Positions 22,274-33,884 are shown, numbered from the stretch's first letter. The stretch: DNA of 64,000 nt from Hemerocallis citrina (GCA_017893485.1 CM030366.1:201371173-201435172), one strand, 5' to 3'. Program-made: numbers and translations. Notes: generated by a model from the letters alone, not told the origin.

Positions 22274-24849
22274 ATGATATCACTATTTGGTTATATTTTG
22301 GGGTGTGAAGTAATTAAAGATCCCAAGATTGGATTTTCTTATAGTGATGTTGAACCGGTCATTATTTGGGCTCCCCGCAACTTTATGTACTCAGAATTAA
22401 TATATAAGATATATGAAGTCAAAAACTGGGATAGAAGTGAAATGAGTGTGAAAATCAAAGCCGGTTATGCTGTCGGTAAAGGGGATGTGAAATATTTCAT
22501 GTTGGTACCCGTAGACAATGACAATTCTCTGAGGTCCATGATGGGTAGGACACTTGATCCAAATTATAGTTGGAACGCAGTGGAGTTATATATCGACCAA
22601 ACGAGGTTTCCAAATACTAGACAAGTTGTTATTGAAAGTCCAAGGCCCGCACGCACTTTGAAACCATCTGCCGAGTCACATGCAAGAATATCAAATACAG
22701 AAGAAGATACTAGCACAACTCCAACGGAACCTATTACCTTCGAATACGAGCAGGTATATCCGCTGATATTGTCACAAAATATTGTCGGAGCCGGCATGGC
22801 AATGCAAGACTTTGACAACGCCATTGTAAATAACGATTTGGTCAAAGAGGAAGAAGATGAGGAATGCGGTCTTCAAGATGATGATGAGGAGGTTGCCAAT
22901 GAAGCTCCGGTTGATGATGTCAATATTGATGTGCCAGTTAACAATGTCCGTGTGTTGCCAAGTCAGGACACAAGTGCAGCTATACATGAATCTCAATCGA
23001 ATGAATGGATGTCTCGTGCCACCATACATGAATATGGACAGTCTTCCGTTGGCTCTTCCAACTTGGATGAACTCTTCATAGGTCAAAGATTTCCAACCAA
23101 AGATTCTCTACAACATCAAGTGAAGATGTACACCGTGAAGAACCACAGAAAATTTGTGACGGTAAAATCGACCTCCGGTCTATACTATGTGAACTATAAA
23201 TACGCACCATCAACCATTCAGCCGAGGACATTGCAGAAAATTCGACACTTCAAAATGTAGTTGGTTGTCCTTGGCGGTTGCGTGCAATTGTCCCAAAAAG
23301 CCGTAATTAATTCGTGATAAAGAAGCTTGAAGGTGCACACACATGTGTGAATCCTACATTGACTCAGGATCACAACAAAATTGATTTCATGGTTGTATCG
23401 ACGGTCATATTGGATGTTGTGAAGGCACAACTCGCAATAACACCAAGAGCCATAATTGGAATAGTCAAGGATAAGTTCCATTACACAATTTCATATTGGA
23501 AAGCTTGGAAGGCTAAATATAAAGCAATTGAGCGACTATATGGTTCTTTTGAAAAAGCTTACACTAAATTACCGTATCTTTTCAAAGCAATTCAAGCTTC
23601 AAATCCGGGTACGGCTGTACATTGGGCGAAGATTGCGTCCGGTCGGGACAAAGAAACTTTTAAGGGTGTTTTTTGGGCATTCGGGCCTTCCATCGAGAAA
23701 TTTAAGACATGCAGACCAGTTATAAGTGTAGACGATACTCATTTGCGTTTGCACTAGTTGACAGTGAAAGCATAGAGACGTGGACATGGTTTATGAATTG
23801 TATTTGGTGCTTCGTCACAGATCGTGCAGGTCTATGTGTCATTTCTGATCGCCATGCAGGTATTTTATCATCAATGCAAAATGAGTTCGGAACATGGAAG
23901 GAACCATTTGCATATCATCGGTTCTGTATGCGGCATTTTGCTAGTAATTTCCATAAAAAATTTGGTTGCAAGTTTTTGATGAGTAAGTTGAAGGTGATCG
24001 CGTGTCAAAATCAGTTGAAGAAGTTTGAGAAAAATATGACACAACTTGAAGCGACCAATGTTGATGGGGCTAATTGGTTGAAGGAGAAAGCGATTGAGAA
24101 GTGGGCACTTTCTGCCGATAGAGGTTGTAGATATGATATAATGACAACAAATCTATCGGAAGTTTTCAATTCGGTTCTAAAAGGTGTGCGTAGCTTGCCT
24201 ATTATCGCAATTGTAGAAATATTTTTTTTCGTCTAAACAAGTATTTCACTGATCATCGTGAAGCCGCGCAGACGCTTATCAGTGAAGGTAAATTATGGGC
24301 ACCACGCATTCAGGATATTATTGATGTACGCCGTGAAAAATCCAATTTACATGAGGCAATAATGTTTAATAATCGGCCTGGTATTTTTGAGGTAAAAACG
24401 GGCATTAGAATGGATAGTGGATATCAAAAGAGTGGACACTGGCACACGGTAGATCTCGGGAGCCGTACTTGTACTTGTGGAAAATTCCAACTATATCACA
24501 TTCCGTGCTCTCATGTGTTAGTGGCCTGTGCTTCCCGTGCGATTGATTATCAATCCTACATTGATGCATTTTACTCTACCGGTTCATTAGCACAAACATG
24601 GTAACCAACTTTCAATCATATTCCAGACGAATCTTATTGGCCGACACAAAGTAGACCGGTACTCATAGCCTATTCTAGTCTTCGTCGGGTGAAAAGGCGA
24701 CCAAAGAGTACTCGTATTCGCAATGACATGGATGCTCGAGAGGGTCGGAGCACCGGAAAAGTTTGTTCAAAATATGGAGTGAGTGGACACAATAGACGGA
24801 GTTGTAAGAACGTACAGAATGTCGGCACATCCCAATCTACTGGCACTTG
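22274..24849 (+). pseudogene. MULE transposase (MuDR-type), degenerate
   Basis: Coding remnant of a Mutator-like transposase, the nuclear enzyme that binds the TIRs and cuts and pastes the element. In order: an N-terminal domain and acidic linker (22274-23050); a MuDR-type DNA-binding region around LFIGQRFPTKDSLQHQVKMY; the DDE core with VISVDDTHL near 23730 and CVISDRHAGI near 23835; a SWIM zinc finger (CTCGK...IPCSHVL, about 24470-24510); and a C-terminal RRPKSTRIRNDMD block followed by a zinc knuckle. Damage: the frame changes near 23258; an in-frame TAA follows within the DNA-binding region (about 23307); a deletion with frameshift lies between the DDTHL motif and FALVDSE (about 23740); another frameshift lies near 24225; and the second cysteine of the knuckle is Tyr (CSKYG...GHNRRSC). 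It is not functional as written. Confidence 0.88.
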
Positions 24850-25013
24850 AAGTTGTAGCCCGTTATTAGATTGATGATGTAAAATCTGTCCCTAAATTAT
24901 TGTGAATTAGAGAGCTTGTTTGTAATGAATCTTTGAACATTTAAATATGAGATATTTGTTTGATGAACCTCTGATGCAATGTACTTTTATTTTGAACATT
25001 TAAGTATTAGATA

Positions 25014-25169
25014 TTTATCTGTCATGAATCTTTCCGTAGGGGGGAAACGAACACTCTTACTTCGTCGTGGTGGTGGTGATGCAGGAGTTTCTTGTTCTTG
25101 TGCTGTTCGTGGTGGTGGAGGTGGTGCTCGAATAACACTTGTTCGGGGTGTTTGAGTTGGAAGCTCGGT
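25014..25169 (-). pseudogene. Possible C-terminal remnant of a second MULE gene
   Basis: A minus-strand frame reads a proline-rich tail (APPPPPRTAQEQETPASPPP) ending KSVRFPPTERFMTDK and a stop. It lies between the transposase gene and the LTR insertion at 25170, converging on the transposase as an accessory gene would. No family is recognised, and its upstream part would have been separated by the LTR insertion; I cannot find it on the far side. It could be chance. Confidence 0.3.
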
Positions 25170-27346
25170 TGTAACACCCCGAATTCTAAAATACAACTGA
25201 ATTCGAGTTCCACAGGATCTTTACACTTCTTTCGTACAATTTTATAAGGAATTTAAAACTTTTCACTTTACATCAGAGTTACAAGAAGTCTTTACACTTT
25301 ACATTTTACAGCGGAAGCAAATTTACAATATTTATATACAAGTACAACAACATTTGAATAATCTCTAAGCATCAGTTCTTCTTTAATCTTTATCATGACA
25401 TTTATCCTGCATACAAAACTGTGGGTACGTCAGTTTATTCAACCGACGAATATTATACACGGCCATCCTCTCTATGCCGGAAACAGTATAATTGATTTTC
25501 CATATTTAACAAACACAAACTTGTTCACATATCAAACTAAGGGGAATACCCTATTGATGCCGTGTTGTGATTGTGCACTTAGTCCTTAATGCAATTATTT
25601 ATATTACATGACACTAATGTGCACTTGTTCGGATTCTATGCATCCCATACTACATAGGTCCGAGGGCAAGCCTCTTAATCGTTCCTCATCTTGTAAGGTT
25701 CAATCCCTCGTCGTGACTTAATCTACTGCTGTAACTACGGTAAGTATCCTAGATGTTTTCTGACCCACGAACTCATGTCTAGGCGCCCTAGAGGGAATCC
25801 CAATGCACTGACACATGACTCATCATGCAGGTATCCTGTGGTAATTCAGTTCCTACCATAGACATGACCCCACTCGCAGTCGTCAAACACCCCACGAGCG
25901 TCTCCATTGGGACGGTACTCTGGAGCAGTATTCACGCCCTATCATGACTCATCATGGGACATCCTGGGAATACTCTCTCGCCGCCAATCCAATGGCCCTC
26001 ATACTCAATATTTTTCTCTTACTTTCATCACATCTTCACTATGTAACTAATCCTTAATTTAATGAAATCATGAACAAAATCAATCTCTTAGGGTTAGCCC
26101 TCTCACTATTACCGGTCTTATTTATTTCATATTGACCCAAACTTGGTCTTTTCAATTTCAATTATTATATCTCATCACTTTTCACTTGCCGGTATGAGTT
26201 TTGGCTTCACCCTAATTTTCAATTTCCATTCACAAATTCACAATCTAAGTTGTCATACTCAAGAACATTTCTCTTTTTCAATCACATGATTTCTAATCTT
26301 TTCATGAGTCAATAATCATACATGGAGTTCAAATATATATCATGCATTTCATAACCAACATTTATTTCCACATTTAAAATTATATCACAAGATATCTAGT
26401 CAAAGTGAATATTCACAAACTCACTACTGTCACACTATTCTTTAATAAGAATAACTCATATAAACTTCACAATTATATTTTCCTTCCATCAATTTGCTTT
26501 TTAACATTTACATTAATCACCTCATGAAAATCCACATTTTTACGAAAATATAATTATAAGAAAACAATAGTTTCAAGTACAATTTCACCTCAAATACATT
26601 TTATTTTAGTCCAATAACTCCAAATAAATTTTCAGAGGTTGTACTCATCTACACTAGGCCACACGTCATAAGAATTTTCTCACAAAAGAAGGCAGATTTA
26701 CTTGAAGCTTCGGGAAAGTCGACTGTCGAATATGGCCAGTCGGCTGTTCCGTAATAATGCAAAATTTTGAAAATAAGGAGGTCAGGGAAGTCGACTGTTA
26801 AATGTAATAAGTCGGCTGTCCTGCGATATTTTAAACTCGGAATCAATGATCAGGGCAGTCGACCGTTGCATATGGCCAGTCGACTGTACTGCGGGGTTTT
26901 TTTTTCAATTCTCCAAATATAATTTAAAATGTGTACTACTCTTTTCACAATTCGTTTGACATTTCTCGAACACAACTTGGTATAAAAATTTTCTACATCA
27001 ATTTCCTGTTTTTTTTCCTCTTTCATAAAAACATATTATAATTTATTCATTCTAAACAATATCACGAAAGTCCAACTAAACTCACAAAACAAACAATTTC
27101 ATCTACTAGCATTTTGTACTTAGTTTTGATATTAACAACAATTCTAATTCATATATTCCATAACTATACCACAATTCGCATACAACTTAAGCTTCATGAC
27201 AAGATAACATGCAATCTATCAAGCAATCAATTTAATCAACTAGCAAGTCCTTTTTCCAATTAAGCGTATTCTTATTAGTTTCTTTCATGCATTATCATTT
27301 CAATCACCCATAACATGGTATCTAATTAGAAATATAGAAAAACAAC
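25170..27346 (-). mobile_element. 3' part of a long Ty3/gypsy LTR (minus strand)
   Basis: Begins TGTAACACCCCGAATTCT, which is the 3' end ...GGGGTGTTACA of a long LTR on the minus strand. The stretch near 25600-25690 matches, in reverse complement, the LTR at 52736-56484 (CGGACCTATGTAKTATGGRA). It carries three pairs of GTCGACTG-type motifs (26715-26890). The Tat element inserted at 27346/27347. The LTR continues at 42466, where the joined leader reads ATAAGGTAGGTTGT. No target duplication partner for TCGGT (25165-25169) was found. Confidence 0.7.
27342..27346 (+). repeat. Target site duplication of the Tat element, left copy
   Basis: ACAAC here and at 42466-42470, immediately outside the two LTRs. 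Confidence 0.93.
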
Positions 27347-27937
27347 TGATATGGCTAAAATTGGGGTTAAATCGGGACCGTCCAGATCGATCACGAATCC
27401 TGAAGCACGGGGGTAAAAAGGTAATTTCACATACAGATGGATCCAAAACGGGTATTGGGCCTCCTTCTTACAGAACCAACCACCCGCGAATAGATCCACT
27501 TCAATTGGGTACGGGTCCCGACCCGATACAAGCCCAATCCATCAAGAAGAGAATCAGGCCACTGATTTGGTCAAATCAATAAACCTGATTAGCTCTCACC
27601 AGGGAATCAAGGCCTAACTTCCCAAAATAGAATAGGAGGATTTTTCTCCTATTTGTTAGGCAGGAAATTAGGCCCCAAATGGTTCCAAAGGCGACTATAA
27701 ATACAACCCCTCTACCACCGAGACCAGGTTAATCACTCTTTCGCCACTTAAGCTCTTTCTTGATCTTTTCCTGATTACTGACAAGAGCGTCGAAGGGTGC
27801 GTCGCCGGAATCAACCCCGGTGTTTCGCACTTCCTTGCAGGTTGTGCCAGGAGCAAGAAGGCCGAGTCAATCGTTCAGGTGTTTCCCGGACTCACAAATT
27901 CTATCTGTTTACCCCCACACCGAAATCAGCGGTAACA
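27347..27937 (+). repeat. 5' LTR of the Tat element
   Basis: 591 bp, TG...CA. A TATA box (TATAAATA) lies at 27696-27703, so U3 is about 350-380 bases. It differs from the 3' LTR at four positions, all transitions (near 27628, 27692, 27792 and 27887). Confidence 0.95.
27696..27703 (+). promoter_or_regulatory. TATA box in 5' LTR
   Basis: TATAAATA, conserved at the same offset in the 3' LTR (42224-42231); likely directs the genomic RNA. Confidence 0.7.
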
Positions 27938-27940
27938 GAT

Positions 27941-27958
27941 TGGCGCCGTCTGTGGGAA
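27941..27958 (+). other. Primer binding site
   Basis: TGGCGCCGTCTGTGGGAA, starting three bases after the LTR. The TGGCGCC start is complementary to a tRNA 3' end finishing GGCGCCA; I do not assign the tRNA species. Confidence 0.85.
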
Positions 27959-28006
27959 ACCACCACACGAACGACCTCAGCTTCTTCTTCCTCGCCTTCC
28001 ATCGCC

Positions 28007-28945
28007 ATGCCTCCGAAGAAGAACAGATCCAAAGGATCCAACCGGGTGGCCAACCCCGCCGACCCTACGGAGGATACCCCCGTCAATCCAATTCCCCAAT
28101 CTGGGCTTCCTCCGCCGGCCCAACCGGTCCAGCCTCATCATCCTCAGCAACAACCCAACAATGGTCCCGCCGGTCTCAACGGCCAGAAGCTGAAGCAGCC
28201 CATCCAGGACCATGTCTCGGTCCGTAACGGATCCTCGGACTCGATGGCCTCCCATAACCCCGACCTCAGCCTCACGCTCCAGAACCGCCAGAAGGAGAAC
28301 GACCTCCGCACGCACCTTGACGAGAGGCGGGCCCGAGCGGGAGCCTCCCGACAGTGTCAGGGTGAGCGGTCACCTCGTCGCCGAGACAGGCGGAGATCCC
28401 CGTACCGGAGAGGCCGAGCGGCATCTCCCGAACACCGGAGGAGGAGGCCGCGTTCCCCCGAGGATCGGCATCGTACAAGGGACCGTGAGGTACCTATCAG
28501 CCTTGCCGAATTCCTCCAGTTTCAGGAAACTGTACTGCAGGCCCTGAACGCCCGTGCCAACAACCAAAACCCCCCGAGGATCCCAACACCCCCTCGGATT
28601 CCCAGTCCTCGCCGCCGGTCACGAAGTCCTCTCCAGGCTCCCAGTCGTCAGCAACAGTACAGTCCCCGCCGATCCGAGGGATACCGGCACCGAAGTCCGC
28701 ACTCTCCCTCTTATGAGGAAGAGTCCGAAGGGTCATACGGTTACCGGCGAGGGGACGATGCTTTTGACCGCCGCCTCCATGAGGTGGAGAGGCGCATTGT
28801 CCGTATGGACCGAGAAGAGGAGTCCAGAGCAGGGACTGTTCGCCCGAACCGACCGCCCTTCTCTCGGACAATCATGGAAGCTGGATACCGAGGGGTTTCA
28901 AACCTCCGCAGTTTGAAACGTACTCAGGCGAGTCCGACCCAGTAG
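28007..28945 (+). pseudogene. gag: gag N-terminal frame, ended by a frameshift
   Basis: The nucleocapsid precursor of the element. The start is the ATG at 28007 (MPPKKNRSKGSN), 49 bases after the PBS; the same frame is open further upstream into the LTR, but that is before the leader. The product is proline-, arginine- and serine-rich with RS-like stretches (RRRSRSPLQ) and a helical stretch before the core. Near 28881-28886 the gag reading moves to the frame of the next entry: in that frame the conserved IPRGFKPPQFE segment follows at 28885, while this frame runs out at 28945. A one-base loss is the simplest explanation. A programmed shift is unlikely because the break lies inside gag. Confidence 0.85.
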
Positions 28946-28971
28946 ATCACGTCGAGAGTTTTAAGACTCTG

Positions 28972-31900
28972 ATGCTGATCCACCAAGTCTCCGACGCCAT
29001 CCTCTGCAGGACCTTCCCGGCCACCCTTCGGGGTTCGGCTCGGGAATGGTATTCCAGGCTTGCCCCCGCCTCCATCTTTTCATTTGAGCAGTTTGAGACA
29101 CTGTTCATAACTCACTTTGTGAGCAGCCGACGGGCCGAGAAGACGAGTCTCTCCCTTCTGAACCTCCGGCAGGAAAGGGGAGAGAAACTGCGGGACTATG
29201 TGAAGAGGTTCACTGCAGAAGTCAGGTCGATCGCCTCCTTAGACCAATCCGTGGCGACAGTGGCGTTCCAGTCGAACGTCCTCAACTCCAACCTCCGTTC
29301 GTCCCTAGCAAAGAAGCCGCCTACCAACTTCGCCGACCTCCTACTGAGGTGCGAGAAATACATCCGAGCCGAGGAGGCCGAGTCCCTCCCGAACTTCGGA
29401 GGACCCTCCTCCGGCTCGAAGAGGAAGGCAACGGAGGAAGAGGGGGCCAAGAAGACGATGAAGGACGGAGGCGGCCAGCGTCGTCCTCCCCCCAGGTTCG
29501 AGAAATTCACGCCCCTCACAACTAATGTCTCCACTATCCTCATGGAGGTAGAGAAGGAGGGGGTCCTCCCTCCAGCTCCGAGGATGCACAAACCGGCGAA
29601 GAGGAGGGACAAAGACAAGTGGTGTCGGTATCACCGAGACCACGGGCACGAGACGAATGACTGTCGGGCTTTGAGAGATGAGATCGAAGCCCTCATCCGA
29701 AGGGGGCAGTTGGCGAAGTTCGTGAAGGCTAACGATCGGACAGATCGGAACTCTCCTCCCCCTCGGGGGGCTAACAAGCGCTCTGAGCGGCGCGAAGTAA
29801 CACCTGAGTTCGAAGAAGAAAGGGTTCTGCATATGATCCACGGGGGTCCCATGGGCGGCTCCTCTAATACGTCTCGGAAAGCCTTCGTCCGAGAGGTGAA
29901 CTCGGTCCACAGTGCTCCTCCCCCCAAGGGCTTCGGTGTGCCCGTGTCCTTCTCCGACGCTGATCTCGAAGGAGTCCGAACCCCTCACTGTGATGCCCTC
30001 GTCATCGACCTCCGCATGGCCAACTTCAAGGTGCAGAGGATTTTGGTTGACAACGGGAGTTCGGTCAACATCCTATTCCTCTCGGCCTTCCAGGGCCTCC
30101 AGCTGTCCCGAGACCGTCTCAAGCCGGCCGGATACACTCTACACGGGTTCACGGGGGTCCCGGTAACCGTCGAAGGGGTGATAACCCTTGACGTTACTGC
30201 GGGGAGCACCCCTACTACCCGGACCGAGCCCATGGACTTCATGGTCGTTGACGTCCCGGCAGCATACAATGTCATCCTCGGCCGCCCCGGCCTAGCCGCC
30301 CTTGAGGCTGTCCCCTCGGCATACCACTTGAAGATGAAGTTCCCCACTCGGTCGGGTGTAGGGGAAGTCAGGGGAAGCCAGGAAACAGCTCGGAAGTGCT
30401 ACATGACTTCCACCGGGGGACCAGTGCTCTCGCTCGAGACACTCGAGATCCCCGAGCCGAAGGCTCGCCCAACATCCGAGCCAGCAGACGAGTTAGAAGA
30501 AGTACTCTTCTCCGACGAGGATCCGAGCCGAAAATTCCTCGTCAGCAAGTCCTTGCCGACCGTGCTATTCTCCGACCTGGTGAGATGCATCCGGGGTAAC
30601 CGCGACCTATTTGCTTGGTCGGCCGCGGATATGCCCGGCATCTCCGAAGACTTGCTCGTCCACCGCCTAAGCGTCGAGCCGGGGTGCAAACCGATTCAGC
30701 AGAAGAGGCGAAAGTTCGCTCCCGAGCGACAGCAGGCAATCAAGGAGGAAGTGGATAAGCTGCTGAAGGCCAAGTTCATCCAGGAGGTGAATTATCCCGA
30801 GTGGCTGTCGAATGTTGTGATGGTCAAGAAGTCCAACGGCTCGTGGAGGATATGCATCGACTTCACCGACCTCAACAAAGCGTGTCCGAAGGATCCCTTC
30901 CCTCTCCCGAACATCGACACCCTAATCGACGCCACCTCGGGCCATGAGCTCCTCAGCTTCATGGATGCCTTCTCGGGCTACAACCAAATCCGGATGTTCC
31001 CTCCGGACATCCCGAAGACCTCCTTCGTCACCGACCAAGGCCTCTACTGCTACCGAGTAATGCCGTTCGGTTTGAAGAACGCGGGCACCACCTACCAGCG
31101 CCTCGTTAACAAGGTCTTTCAGCATCAGATCGGCCGAAATATGGAGGTGTACGTCGATGACATGCTCGTCAAAAGCATCCACGGCACCGACCATGTAGCC
31201 GACCTCCAAGAGGCTTTCGGCGTGTTGAGGAAGTACAACATGCGGCTAAACCCGAACAAGTGTGCGTTCGGAGTCTCCTCTGGCAAGTTCCTCGGTTTCA
31301 TGGTGAGCCAGCGGGGGATTGAAGCTAATCCCGAAAAGATCAAAGCCATATTAGACATGGCCCCGCCTCGGAACGTCAGAGAAGTGCAGAAGCTCACCGG
31401 TCGGCTCGCAGCCATTGGTCGGTTCCTCTCCAAGTCAGGGGAAAAGTGCCTTCCCTTCTTCAAGGCACTCCGAGGCGCTAAGGGATTTGAATGGGGCGAG
31501 GCACAGCAAGCGTCGTTCGACCAGCTGAAAGCCTATCTGGTGAACCCCCCTCTGCTCAGTAAGCCGGTCCCAGGCGAGCCTCTCTTCCTCTACTTGGCAG
31601 CCTCCGAGCAGTCCCTGAGCGCTGTCCTGGTCAGAGAAGAGGACCGGACCCAGAGGCCTATTTACTACGTGAGCAAGGTACTTCGGGATGCCGAGCTCCG
31701 TTATCCGAGGATAGAAAAGATAGCCTACGCCCTCGTCATGGCAGCAAGAAAGCTTCGGCCCTACTTCCAATCTCATTCAGTCATCGTCCTCACCGATCAA
31801 CCGCTCAAGCAAGTCCTCCATAAGCCCGAAACCTCAGGCCGGCTGATGAAGTGGTCGATAGAGCTGAGTCAGCACGACATCTCCTATCAGCCTCGGACGA

Positions 31901-33738
31901 CAATTAAGGCGCAGGCCCTCGCCGACTTCATTGTAGAATCCACCATCCCTGAGGTCGGCCACGTCCCGAATGGACCCCCCATTTGGACAGTCTTTGTGGA
32001 CGGATCCTCTTGCAGTGAAGGAAGCGGCGCCGGCATTATCCTGAACGGCCCTGATAGCTTCGTCCTACAGTATGCGATCCGCATGAACTTCAAGGCCTCG
32101 AACAACGAGGCGGAGTACGAGGCCCTCATAGCTGGCCTCGGACTCGCACGAAGCGCTGGGGCGCAGCGCCTTCGGGTTCACAGTGACTCCCAACTAGTTG
32201 TGAATCAGGTCTTGGGCGAGTATGAGGCCCGGGATGAGCGAATGGCTAAGTACCTCGCCAAGGTCCGGGGTCTGATGGGTCAGTTCGAAGAAGCCATCAT
32301 CCAGCGTGTCCCTCGGGAGGAGAACTCACAGGCCGATGCTCTCTCCAAATTGGCTTCGTCTTCTCTGCAGGGTCGTGAACAGACCGTGCTGATCGAAGTC
32401 CTCTCCAAGCCGAGCATCGAAGACGAGACGCCTAGATCGATGGAGACATTGCCGGTCGCGCTGCAGGACAATTGGATGAAACCACTAGTGGAATTCTTAA
32501 GGGATGGAGTTCTGCCTCAAGATCCCAAAGAAGCACGCCGAGTTAGAACCCGAGCCGAGCGCTATGTCTTAATCGAGGGCATCCTATACAAGCGCTCCTT
32601 CTCCCAAATAGACGGCCGACCATATCTACGATGCCTCTCTCCGGATCAGGCTGAATATGCCCTACAGGAGCTTCATGAAGGGATCGGCGGGGCACACTCG
32701 GGATTTAGGTCCCTGGCACGAAAAGCTCTGAATTATGGGTACTTCTGGCCGACGCTTCTCCAAGACGCCGAGCGACACGTTCGGCAGTGCGGCTCCTGCC
32801 AGAAACACTCCAGCATCCGACGCCTCCCTCAAGCCAACCTCACCTCCCTATCGAGCTCTATCCCCTTCGCGATGTGGGGAATGGACCTGATAGGGCCTTT
32901 CCCTCCAGCTCCTGGTCAGCTCAAGTTTTTAGTCATAGCTATCGACTACTTCTCGAAGTGGGTCGAGGCCGAGCCCCTCGCCACGATAACCGAGAACAAA
33001 GTGGTGCAGTTCTTCTGGAAGAACATTATATGCAAATTCGGCGTCCCGCGCGTCCTCGTGACAGATAATGGGACCCAGTTCACTGGCTCAGCATTCCGAA
33101 CCCTGTGCGACGACCTCGTCATTCAACAGCGTTTCTCGTCCGTCTCGCACCCCCAGTCGAACGGACAAGCCGAGAACGCTAATAAGCAGATCCTTGCGGG
33201 GCTCAAGAAGAGGTTGGACAAGTGCTCCAAAGGACAGTGGGTTGACCAACTCCCTAATGTGTTGTGGAACTACCGCACAAGCAAGCGGACGCCCACTGGA
33301 GAGTCCCCTTTCAGCCTTACCTATGGGGCCGAGGCCGTAATACCCCTCGAGGTCGGTATTCCTTCCCCTCGGCTCATCGCCTATGACGAAGCGCAGAATG
33401 CCAGGGAACTCAGAGGAAACTTGGACCTGATAGATGAACTGAGGGAAAGGGCATCGATTCGGCAGCAAAATTACAGAAGGAGAGTCGAGCTAGCCTACAA
33501 CAAGAAAGTCCGGCCCGCCAATCTCGAGCAAGGAGATCTGGTGTTGAGAAAGCTAGCCATATCCCTCCCCAGTCAGAAGGGCAAGCTAGCTCCGAATTGG
33601 GAAGGGCCGTACCGGGTCACAAAAGTTGTTCGGCCTGGGGCATATCGACTTGAGGACATGGACGGTAGAGAGCTCCCGAGGACCTGGAATGCCGATCACC
33701 TCCTGAAATACCAAGAGAGCGCCCCGGCGCCTCTCTAA
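28972..33738 (+). CDS. gag-pol: Tat-type Gag-Pol polyprotein (rest of gag plus pol)
   Basis: 1,588 codons from the first ATG after the frameshift; the frame is open from 28885. Residues about 1-200 are the gag core (PATLRGSAREWYSRL). A CX2HX4HX4C zinc knuckle follows (C218, H221, H226, C231). Protease: LVDNGSSVN, D360. Reverse transcriptase: FMDAFSGYNQ (D665) and YVDD (727-730). The RNase H fused to RT reads LYLAAS, with Ala876 where the first catalytic Asp is expected. A second, archaeal-type RNase H follows with D1010, E1046, D1072 and D1122. Integrase has the HHCC finger (H1235, H1242, C1273, C1276) and a DD35E triad (D1305, D1365, E1401), ending ADHLLKYQ with no chromodomain. Pol itself has no visible break. 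Confidence 0.95.
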   Translation: MLIHQVSDAILCRTFPATLRGSAREWYSRLAPASIFSFEQFETLFITHFVSSRRAEKTSLSLLNLRQERGEKLRDYVKRFTAEVRSIASLDQSVATVAFQSNVLNSNLRSSLAKKPPTNFADLLLRCEKYIRAEEAESLPNFGGPSSGSKRKATEEEGAKKTMKDGGGQRRPPPRFEKFTPLTTNVSTILMEVEKEGVLPPAPRMHKPAKRRDKDKWCRYHRDHGHETNDCRALRDEIEALIRRGQLAKFVKANDRTDRNSPPPRGANKRSERREVTPEFEEERVLHMIHGGPMGGSSNTSRKAFVREVNSVHSAPPPKGFGVPVSFSDADLEGVRTPHCDALVIDLRMANFKVQRILVDNGSSVNILFLSAFQGLQLSRDRLKPAGYTLHGFTGVPVTVEGVITLDVTAGSTPTTRTEPMDFMVVDVPAAYNVILGRPGLAALEAVPSAYHLKMKFPTRSGVGEVRGSQETARKCYMTSTGGPVLSLETLEIPEPKARPTSEPADELEEVLFSDEDPSRKFLVSKSLPTVLFSDLVRCIRGNRDLFAWSAADMPGISEDLLVHRLSVEPGCKPIQQKRRKFAPERQQAIKEEVDKLLKAKFIQEVNYPEWLSNVVMVKKSNGSWRICIDFTDLNKACPKDPFPLPNIDTLIDATSGHELLSFMDAFSGYNQIRMFPPDIPKTSFVTDQGLYCYRVMPFGLKNAGTTYQRLVNKVFQHQIGRNMEVYVDDMLVKSIHGTDHVADLQEAFGVLRKYNMRLNPNKCAFGVSSGKFLGFMVSQRGIEANPEKIKAILDMAPPRNVREVQKLTGRLAAIGRFLSKSGEKCLPFFKALRGAKGFEWGEAQQASFDQLKAYLVNPPLLSKPVPGEPLFLYLAASEQSLSAVLVREEDRTQRPIYYVSKVLRDAELRYPRIEKIAYALVMAARKLRPYFQSHSVIVLTDQPLKQVLHKPETSGRLMKWSIELSQHDISYQPRTTIKAQALADFIVESTIPEVGHVPNGPPIWTVFVDGSSCSEGSGAGIILNGPDSFVLQYAIRMNFKASNNEAEYEALIAGLGLARSAGAQRLRVHSDSQLVVNQVLGEYEARDERMAKYLAKVRGLMGQFEEAIIQRVPREENSQADALSKLASSSLQGREQTVLIEVLSKPSIEDETPRSMETLPVALQDNWMKPLVEFLRDGVLPQDPKEARRVRTRAERYVLIEGILYKRSFSQIDGRPYLRCLSPDQAEYALQELHEGIGGAHSGFRSLARKALNYGYFWPTLLQDAERHVRQCGSCQKHSSIRRLPQANLTSLSSSIPFAMWGMDLIGPFPPAPGQLKFLVIAIDYFSKWVEAEPLATITENKVVQFFWKNIICKFGVPRVLVTDNGTQFTGSAFRTLCDDLVIQQRFSSVSHPQSNGQAENANKQILAGLKKRLDKCSKGQWVDQLPNVLWNYRTSKRTPTGESPFSLTYGAEAVIPLEVGIPSPRLIAYDEAQNARELRGNLDLIDELRERASIRQQNYRRRVELAYNKKVRPANLEQGDLVLRKLAISLPSQKGKLAPNWEGPYRVTKVVRPGAYRLEDMDGRELPRTWNADHLLKYQESAPAPL

Positions 33739-33884
33739 GTAATCCGAGGTGTCGCGCCATTCCTCTCCTTTAACTTGTAACCTGTTCTATAAATTCTACT
33801 ATGTAAAACGGTTCGCCGTCAAATATCAAATAAAGAAAGCTCCATTTTGTTTTTGAATTTGCCTGTTTTTTTCCTCCCCTCTTA
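33739..33884 (+). terminator. 3' region of pol with polyadenylation-like signal
   Basis: After the pol stop, AATAAAG occurs at about 33828 (ATCAAATAAAGAAAG). This might end a sense transcript before the tandem array; the genomic RNA must read through to the 3' LTR. Confidence 0.35.

Noticed and set aside
28881..28972. Programmed ribosomal frameshift between gag and pol
   Set aside because: The shift falls inside the gag core, not at the gag-pol border, and there is no visible slippery heptamer.
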